From Candidatus Aenigmatarchaeota archaeon (GTDB taxonomy: Archaea; Aenigmatarchaeota; Aenigmatarchaeia; QMZP01), in contig DAOVFN010000046.1 in NCBI GenBank assembly GCA_030672885.1, forward strand, positions 1 to 6,285: 6,285 nt of DNA, written 5' to 3'. The notes under the pieces were generated by a model. The model did not search any database. It was not told where the DNA came from and saw nothing but the letters and a program-made list of their open reading frames with translations. A program made the translations under genes and the position numbers. Positions 1-5,400 of the stretch are shown piece after piece. Each line of letters begins with the position of its first letter. The stretch's first letter is position 1.

Positions 1-1112
1 GAAATCTGGGTATGGTGACATCCTCAGAAATCCCCAATAGGACAGTCATCGCCTTTAGAGAGCCGCTTGGCGTTGTCAGCGCTATAACGCCCTGGAACTT
101 CCCCACCGCCATCCCCGCATGGAAGCTCATGCCTGCTCTCATATGCGGCAACACGGTGGTATTCAAGCCAGCCTCTGACACCCCGCTCTGCGCCATTGAA
201 CTGGTCAAACTCATACAAGCTGCCGGCCTCCCGCCGGGCGTGGTAAACCTGGTCACCGGCCCCGGCAGCTCCGCGGGCACGGCCATGGTCAGGCACAGTG
301 GCATAAGCGGCATCTCCTTTACAGGATCCCGCGAGGTCGGTGGGTTCGTATCCCGCGAAGCAGGCCTCAAAAAAGTGGGCCTGGAACTGGGTGGCAAGAA
401 CGGAATAATAGTCATGGACGATGCCGACCTCAATCTCGCCCTTGACGGCGTGCTCTGGGGGGCCTTCGGCACCACGGGCCAGCGCTGCACAGCAGCCTCG
501 CGCGTAATACTGCACAGAAAAATCAGGCGCAAATTCGAGAAGATGCTCGTTGCCCGCACAAACCAGCTCAGGCTGGGCGACGGCATCAAGCCCTCCACAG
601 ACGTGGGTCCCCTGATAAACAGGGCAGCCCAGAAAAAGGTCCACTACTACACGGGCGTGGGCCTGAGCGAGGGGGCAAGGCTCCTCTGCGGCGGCTCGCC
701 TCCCAAATCAAGCGGATTCTTCTACAGGCCCACCATCTTCACAGGCGTCTCTCCCACCATGCACATAGCGCAGGAGGAGATATTCGGCCCCTCCCTCTCC
801 CTTATCGAGGCCAGGGACCTCGACCACGCGATTGACATCACGAACTCCATATCATATGGCCTGAGCTCTGCCATATACACCCGCGACATCACGCGTGCCA
901 TGGAAGCTGTCGAGCGCATAGAGGCAGGCCTGGTCTATGTCAACTCAAGCACCATAGGCTCCGAGGTCCACCTTCCATTTGGCGGCGTCAAGGCCACTGG
1001 CCATGGCCGCGAGGCTGGCATCGAGGGACTTAACGAGTTCTCTGAAACCAAGACCATATACATCGACTACTCCGGCCGCCTGCAAAAAGCCCAGATAGAC
1101 GTGATTAAATAA
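1..1112 (+). CDS. NAD(P)-dependent aldehyde dehydrogenase, 5'-truncated by the window edge
   Basis: This enzyme oxidises an aldehyde to its carboxylic acid with NAD(P)+ in the cytoplasm. The frame is open from position 3, and the first ATG (12) lies inside the conserved fold, so the true start is upstream. Aldehyde dehydrogenases usually have 450-500 residues, so roughly 100 are missing. Counting from that ATG: TPWNFP (26-31) carries the oxyanion-hole Asn29; FKPAS (51-55) binds the cofactor; FTGSREVG (103-110) is the Rossmann-type turn; LELGGKN (124-130) gives general base Glu125; GQRCT (156-160) gives nucleophile Cys159; EEIFGP (255-260) and PFGGVKATGHGREAG (322-336) are family signatures. 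All catalytic residues are present. The tail YIDYSGRLQKAQID resembles, from memory, uncharacterised AldH proteins related to a Kuenenia homologue. The substrate cannot be read from sequence. nnrD follows after 32 bases. Confidence 0.95.
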   Translation, partial: NLGMVTSSEIPNRTVIAFREPLGVVSAITPWNFPTAIPAWKLMPALICGNTVVFKPASDTPLCAIELVKLIQAAGLPPGVVNLVTGPGSSAGTAMVRHSGISGISFTGSREVGGFVSREAGLKKVGLELGGKNGIIVMDDADLNLALDGVLWGAFGTTGQRCTAASRVILHRKIRRKFEKMLVARTNQLRLGDGIKPSTDVGPLINRAAQKKVHYYTGVGLSEGARLLCGGSPPKSSGFFYRPTIFTGVSPTMHIAQEEIFGPSLSLIEARDLDHAIDITNSISYGLSSAIYTRDITRAMEAVERIEAGLVYVNSSTIGSEVHLPFGGVKATGHGREAGIEGLNEFSETKTIYIDYSGRLQKAQIDVIK

Positions 1113-1116
1113 ACCA

Positions 1117-1123
1117 TTTAACA
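1117..1123 (+). promoter_or_regulatory. Possible TATA box for a leaderless nnrD transcript
   Basis: TTTAACA is centred about 26 bases before the nnrD ATG, the usual archaeal TATA-to-start-site distance. No Shine-Dalgarno sequence precedes that ATG (the bases before it read CACAATAATAAACA). Together these fit a transcript that starts at or next to the start codon. An AT-rich alternative, TTAAATAAA (1105-1113), overlaps the dehydrogenase stop. The element is short, and read-through from the upstream gene is equally possible. Confidence 0.3.
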
Positions 1124-1144
1124 ACCCATCCACAATAATAAACA

Positions 1145-1993
1145 ATGAAACACGTCACTAGGAACCTCGTCAAAAAAGCCTACCCCATGAGAAAACCCTG
1201 GTCCCACAAGGGCGATTTCGGCAAGCTCCTTGTGGTGGGCGGCTCCAGGACCTATTCAGGCGCCCCTGCCCTTGCCGCCCTCGCGGCCCTCAGGTCGGGA
1301 TGCGACCTCGTGACAGTGGCAGCTCCTGAGCGCGCTGCCAACATAATAGCATCATTCTCCCCTGACCTGATAACAGAGTCCCTGACAGGCAACTGCCTCA
1401 GCAGCAGGCACACCCGTCCGGTTCTCGAGATGTCAAAACATGCAGACGCCATTGTCCTGGGAGGCGGTCTCGGAAGGAAGCGGGAGACCATGCTCTTTGT
1501 CCGGAACCTCCTGGCCCGCATTGACAAACCATGCGTAATAGACGCCGATGCCATCCATGCCGTGGCCACAAACAAAAATCTGCTGAAACCCACCCATGTG
1601 CTCACCCCGCATGCTGGGGAGTTCCTTACCCTCACTGGCCACGAACCCGGCCAGGACATCAAAGAGATGGCCGGGCACGCCAGGATCTTCTCCTCCCGCC
1701 TCGGCTGCACGGTTCTTCTTAAGGGCCACATAGACGTCATCAGTGACGGTAAGGAAACCCTCCTCAACAAGACAGGGGTGCCCAAAATGTCGGTAGGAGG
1801 AACAGGGGACACCCTCGCGGGCATATGCGGCGCCCTCCTGTCCATGGGACTCTCTCCCTTTGCTGCGGCCTACTCAGCAGCCTACCTGAACGGCCTTGCG
1901 GGCGAACTCGCATCAAAACACCTCGGCCCGGGAATGCTCGCTTCGGACGTCCTGAGCTCCCTGCCTGCGGCAGCACAGGAAACCCTCAAATGA
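1145..1993 (+). CDS. nnrD: ADP/ATP-dependent (S)-NAD(P)HX dehydratase, stand-alone carbohydrate-kinase-fold form
   Basis: NnrD dehydrates the hydrated, inactive cofactors NADHX and NADPHX back to NADH and NADPH at the expense of a nucleotide (ADP in most prokaryotic enzymes), a metabolite-repair step in the cytoplasm. The 282 residues form a complete YjeF C-terminal (ribokinase-like) domain. Signatures are HKGDFGKLLVVGGS (21-34), GAPALAALAALRSGCDLVTVA (split at 39-49 and 50-59), VLGGGLGR (104-111), VIDADAIHAV (131-140), LTPHAGEF (153-160), LLKGHIDVI (191-199) and GGTGDTLAG (218-226), with Asp222 the expected catalytic base. The C-terminal stretch from 240 to 274 (AAYLNGLAGELA, then GMLASDVLSSLP) is also typical. 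The N-terminal NnrE epimerase domain, fused in many prokaryotes, is absent, and no nnrE is seen here. The ATG at 1145 begins about 20 residues before the first core motif and has no Shine-Dalgarno sequence. Confidence 0.95.
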   Translation: MKHVTRNLVKKAYPMRKPWSHKGDFGKLLVVGGSRTYSGAPALAALAALRSGCDLVTVAAPERAANIIASFSPDLITESLTGNCLSSRHTRPVLEMSKHADAIVLGGGLGRKRETMLFVRNLLARIDKPCVIDADAIHAVATNKNLLKPTHVLTPHAGEFLTLTGHEPGQDIKEMAGHARIFSSRLGCTVLLKGHIDVISDGKETLLNKTGVPKMSVGGTGDTLAGICGALLSMGLSPFAAAYSAAYLNGLAGELASKHLGPGMLASDVLSSLPAAAQETLK

Positions 1994-2008
1994 CAGGCCT
2001 GCATAGCC

Positions 2009-2031
2009 CCATCCACCAAAACCATCCACCA
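2009..2031. repeat. Two tandem copies of CCATCCACCA
   Basis: CCATCCACCA occurs at 2009-2018 and again at 2022-2031, a 13-bp period starting 15 bases after the nnrD stop. It is probably a minor slippage repeat. No function is inferred. Confidence 0.6.
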
Positions 2032-2151
2032 GAAATTGCAAACTCGGGTTGTCAAAAAACCAAATTCTTCAGGGGGTCCTGGAAGCAGACCAGACGCAAT
2101 TTACCAATACCTGACATGTCGATTCCTACATGCCTGTGCCATCCGGGACAA

Positions 2152-2166
2152 GAAACACGTTGTTTC
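2152..2166. repeat. Perfect 6-bp inverted repeat, small hairpin or palindrome
   Basis: GAAACA (2152-2157) and TGTTTC (2161-2166) are perfect inverted repeats around CGT. The element sits 17 bases before the motif array. It could be a weak RNA hairpin or a dyad protein-binding site. There is no T tract after it to support a terminator. Confidence 0.4.
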
Positions 2167-2227
2167 ATCCACTATGCACGATTTGTAGTGCAACAAGTTA
2201 CCCTACACAATTTTTGTAGTGCAACAA

Positions 2228-2346
2228 CTCGACACTTCATTCCCCAGTTACCTTACAATCTCTTTTCTGTTACCCTACATTATGCCATTTGTAGTGCAAC
2301 AAAACCACACAACCTTTCCCAAAACAAGATGCCTCGACACTTAATT
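2228..2346. repeat. Direct repeat CTCGACACTT(C/A)ATT, two copies
   Basis: CTCGACACTTCATT (2228-2241) and CTCGACACTTAATT (2333-2346) match at 13 of 14 positions and are 105 bp apart. Each lies just before a variant B motif (2247 and 2354). It may be a second binding site or a trace of duplication of an array unit. Confidence 0.7.
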
Positions 2347-2352
2347 AACTAA

Positions 2353-2419
2353 ATGTAGGGTAACTATTAAATACCATCAGCACATAAACTATATAACATG
2401 AGGTTCTGTTACCCTACAT
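2353..2419. repeat. 12-bp perfect inverted repeat bracketing the putative core promoter
   Basis: ATGTAGGGTAAC (2353-2364) and GTTACCCTACAT (2408-2419) are exact reverse complements. The 43 bases between them contain both TATA-like boxes (2365-2373 and 2390-2396). As DNA this could support looping by a dimeric regulator. As RNA it could form a stem only in transcripts started upstream of 2353. Confidence 0.7.
2390..2396 (+). promoter_or_regulatory. Putative TATA box of the surface-protein gene
   Basis: TATATAA lies in the most AT-rich part of the spacer. With the usual spacing of about 25-27 bases, transcription would begin near 2418-2420. That leaves a leader of about 60 bases with a Shine-Dalgarno sequence before the start at 2480. 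A second candidate, TATTAAATA (2365-2373), would start about 25 bases earlier. No purine-rich BRE is clear in front of either. Confidence 0.45.
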
Positions 2420-2429
2420 GTAGTGCAAC
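2408..2429. promoter_or_regulatory. 22-bp imperfect palindrome over the predicted transcription start
   Basis: A B motif (2408-2418) and an A motif (2419-2429) abut head to head and form a dyad centred between 2418 and 2419, with 9 of 11 positions symmetric. This is the only pair in the array joined without a spacer. It falls where the TATA box at 2390 predicts the start site, a typical position for a repressor operator. The binding protein is not identifiable from this window. Confidence 0.45.
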
Positions 2430-2466
2430 AATGTTTCTCTTTCTCTTTAAGTGCTTGGCGGTGTTG

Positions 2467-2472
2467 GGAGGT
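2467..2472 (+). promoter_or_regulatory. Shine-Dalgarno sequence that fixes a TTG start
   Basis: GGAGGT is a full match to the archaeal anti-Shine-Dalgarno. It is 7 bases before TTG at 2480, an ideal distance, but only 1 base before the in-frame GTG at 2474, too close to work. The TTG is therefore preferred. Confidence 0.7.
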
Positions 2473-2479
2473 AGTGTGG

Positions 2480-5400
2480 TTGGCTTACGCTAAATGGATC
2501 AAGAAGGGAGACCAGGTCCACGGCCCGTATTTCTATGAAACAATCCATACAGAAGACGGCAGGACAAAAAGAATCTACCTGGGAACAGACCCGCCCAGGC
2601 CTGAGCCTGAGCCAGACCCCTGCGCAGTGGCCACTGAGAGGCAGACGGGCCCGGCCGAGATAAGCGCGGCAGCGCTGGTGGTTATCTTTGTCCTCCTCTT
2701 CGGCTACCTCAGCTACACCGGCTACCTCACCGCCACGCCAGCACTACACACACAGAACACCAGCATCATATTCACCAGTTCTGCAAACCACACACTCGAA
2801 ATAGGGGTTCCTGGTAACCTGAGCTCATTATCGCTATCAGGAGCGATTGTCGGAAACGGTTCCGTCAGAGTCTGGCTCATGAAATCCGGCCAGAAACTCC
2901 TTGTCCTGGACTCTGACCTCCTCACTGTCCCCATTTCTCCACGCCCATCTCTCCCGGCCGCAACATCTCCCATCACCGGCATCATAATCAATGAATCCAC
3001 CCCCTCTGAACATGAAGTCCCTTCTTCTGAACGCGAAAACACCACCCAGGAAACCCTCACCAACAAAACATCACCCAAGCCGCCCTCTAATGAATCCATT
3101 CTCCTCAACGAAACCCTTCCGGAGCCCTCCACGGGTGAGACTTCTTATATGGATCAGGACAACGAAACCACAATACCCTCATCCTTCCTAGGCAACCAAG
3201 CCAATGCAACTGCACCGGCCTCTACATTCCCGGGCAACCAAACCAGCCCGGCACTCCCCGGCACCGCCACACCCGGGGAGAGCACCACAACAAACCCAAC
3301 GCCACCAGGGAGCGAAACCATTCCTGATAACGAAACCAATATGAGTGTCCCCGCCAGCGAGACCAACATCACCCTTCCCCAGAACCTCACAAACATAACG
3401 GTCCCCGCCAGCGAGACCAACATAACCATCCCCAGGGAAAACACAACCCTACCAGAAAACGAGACAGGCCTCCCCCTTCCTGATGAGAACATCACCACAA
3501 ACATCACTCCCCCACACAACATAACCATCCCTGATGAAAACATCCCCATAAATGTCACCCTCCCCGGGAACGCTACAAACATAACCAACATGACCGGGCC
3601 CGTACCCATTCCAGGGAACGTCACCAAAAGAAGAATCACAGAATTCAGGCACATATGCCTGGAGACATGCTCCCTCACACCCCACTACACCAGGAACATA
3701 ACACTCCTCATAGAGCTCGGGCCCGGGACAGACCTACATCTTGACTCAGTATCCTATACCCTGGCCCAGGGCCCGCAACCGAACATCACCCAGGACCTTC
3801 CCCCAATGGGCATGGTCCCCAACCAGACCATGGGAACCAACTCAACCCTGGCCATTGACCTCAACGACTTCTTCACAGACCCCGAGGGAGAACCACTCAA
3901 GTACAATGCCAAGGGCAGGGAAAGGGAAATAAGAACCATGATCAGGGGCCCGCTCCTTGAAATCAAATCCGGCCACGGCAATGGCACATTCAGGATAAGG
4001 CTCGTGGCCGAGGACCCCATGAACGCCCTCAAGACAGACTTCTATGTCAACGTGACAGGCTCGGTACCTCTGCCACAACATGAGTTCGAAATATCCAGAA
4101 TCAGAAACCTGTTCGGCATAAACATATCAGACATCAATAGCACAGCAAAAGGCTTCGACCTGAACTTCTCCCTCAGGAACGCCCTCATCAGCCTCCGCGG
4201 CGTGAACATGACCCACATTCAACAAATGAGACTAATCAACGTCACCAACCTCAGCTCAGCCCATGTAAAAGACAGGACAGCCTCCCTCACCACAGACACA
4301 TTTGCCCTGAACCCCCTCTCCCTCACCAATGCCACCATAACCCTTGAGAAGCGCGGCCCTGTCACTTCAATACTCCGCTGCCCTGGCTTTGACTTCAACT
4401 CAAATACATGCCCCCTCTGGGAGCTCACCAGCATCCCCTTCTCGGACAACGGAACCCACATAACCTTCACAGTCTCCTCCTTCTCAGGCTATGTTGGAAC
4501 CAATCTCAAAATAATCGATGTTCATTCCTCTCCAATGGTGGGGGGAAATTGGACAGTTCGTTTTGATACAACCGGAACAGCTGACTTAACTATTACTGCC
4601 ACGCGCGAAATTAATTATACAGAGAGTTACACGAGATGGACAAATTATAGTGAAGATTCTGGACTTTATGATTTGAAGTTTTTAGAGCTTAAATGCGGGG
4701 AAAAAACCTTAGAATATAAATGGCAAGGCGAGGATTGTTCTGAAAACGAGTGCAGTATTTTTATTCCGAATTATTCATGCAATGAAACATGCTATGAAAC
4801 TTCCTTAGTTCTTTCCAGCGGGCGACACGTTTTAAAATTTGAATATGGAGATGAAACAGCTTATGCGTATAATTCAATTTATGATTGTGATTCATGTGCT
4901 ACTTGCAATAGCAATATTACTGCAGCTTCTGCTGGGGATACTGTTCGCTTAACAGCAGATATAATTAATTATTCAGGAGCGGATGATAGTACTCAAGCAG
5001 GAGAAACTTGTATTTCGTTTGGGGGAAAAGATAATATAATTTTTGATTGTGATGGATATACAATTAATGGTGAAGGGGACAGTTTTGGATATGGAATTGG
5101 GTTAGAAGGTATCTCAAATGGTAATACCATAATGAATTGTGTGAATATCTCCCGTTTCTTTCGTGGAGTATATCTTTTTAATGCCGATAACAACAACATC
5201 ACAAACAGTAATGCTAACAATAATAAACTCGGCTTCGGTATCTTGGGCTCCGACAACAACATTCTAACAAACATCATAGCAACTGATAACAATTACGGTC
5301 TTGAGCTCGGGCTGTCTTCTTACAGCAACACCATCACAAACCTCACTTCTAGCAATGACAGGACTGGAATTAAGCTTTACGGTGGATCCCAATACAACAC

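Larger units (their letters stand above)
1994..2181. other. Non-coding spacer after nnrD, proximal part
   Basis: No convincing gene lies here. A + strand frame running on from inside nnrD has no family features and is read as chance. The stretch holds a small tandem repeat (2009-2031), a 7-bp inverted repeat AAATTGC/GCAATTT (2033-2039 and 2096-2102) with a long loop, and a compact hairpin (2152-2166). No T-rich archaeal terminator is obvious just after the nnrD stop, so where that transcript ends cannot be read from sequence. Confidence 0.6.
2184..2429. repeat. Array of nine 11-bp GTTRCMCTACA motifs in both orientations
   Basis: Two variants of one motif recur. Variant A, TGTAGTGCAAC (reverse complement GTTGCACTACA), is at 2184-2194, 2215-2225, 2290-2300 and 2419-2429. 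All four are followed by AA, and the first three are preceded by TT. Variant B, GTTACCCTACA, is at 2197-2207, 2247-2257 (one T for C), 2269-2279 and 2408-2418, and inverted as TGTAGGGTAAC at 2354-2364. A and B differ at only two positions once put in the same orientation. Leaving out 2197, start-to-start gaps are 31, 32, 22, 21, 64, 54 and 11, close to multiples of 10.7 bp. The array ends 50 bases before the surface-protein start. It lacks the equal-length repeats and unique spacers of a CRISPR. The best reading is a multi-site regulator-binding region; a replication-initiator cluster is less likely. Presence of the repeats is certain; function is inferred. Confidence 0.85.

Noticed and set aside
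24..644. Minus-strand frame of 206 codons opposite the aldehyde dehydrogenase
   Set aside because: It is a shadow of a clearly real catalytic-domain coding sequence.
1825..2352. A + strand frame of 175 codons overlapping the end of nnrD and the spacer
   Set aside because: It overlaps nnrD in another frame, has no recognisable domain, and its downstream half is just the DNA repeats translated.
2184..2429. CRISPR array
   Set aside because: The repeats are only 11-15 bp, occur in both orientations, have spacers of 0 to 53 bp, and no cas gene is near.
2184..2429. Replication origin
   Set aside because: Clustered inverted motifs beside AT-rich DNA raised the idea. The motif does not resemble known archaeal ORB elements, no orc1/cdc6 is in the window, and the position at a promoter favours regulation. 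Not excluded outright.
2184..2431. Mobile element (MITE) bounded by A motifs
   Set aside because: The outermost A copies are in the same orientation, not inverted, and no target-site duplication was seen.
2474..2476. GTG as the surface-gene start
   Set aside because: It is in frame but only one base after GGAGGT. TTG at 2480 has the correct spacing and gives the MAYAKW N-terminus.
2398..2493. Small + strand frame of 31 codons (internal ATG at 2431) overlapping the surface-gene start
   Set aside because: It has a hydrophobic product (MFLFLFKCLAVLGG...) and overlaps the TTG start by 14 bases, so a leader peptide is conceivable. It has no Shine-Dalgarno sequence, and repeat and C/T-rich sequence explain it.
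3154..3678. Minus-strand frames opposite the stalk and elsewhere in the surface gene
   Set aside because: They are repetitive Val/Ser/Gly/Met translations mirroring the Asn/Thr/Pro codons of the + strand, with no start signals or domain features.
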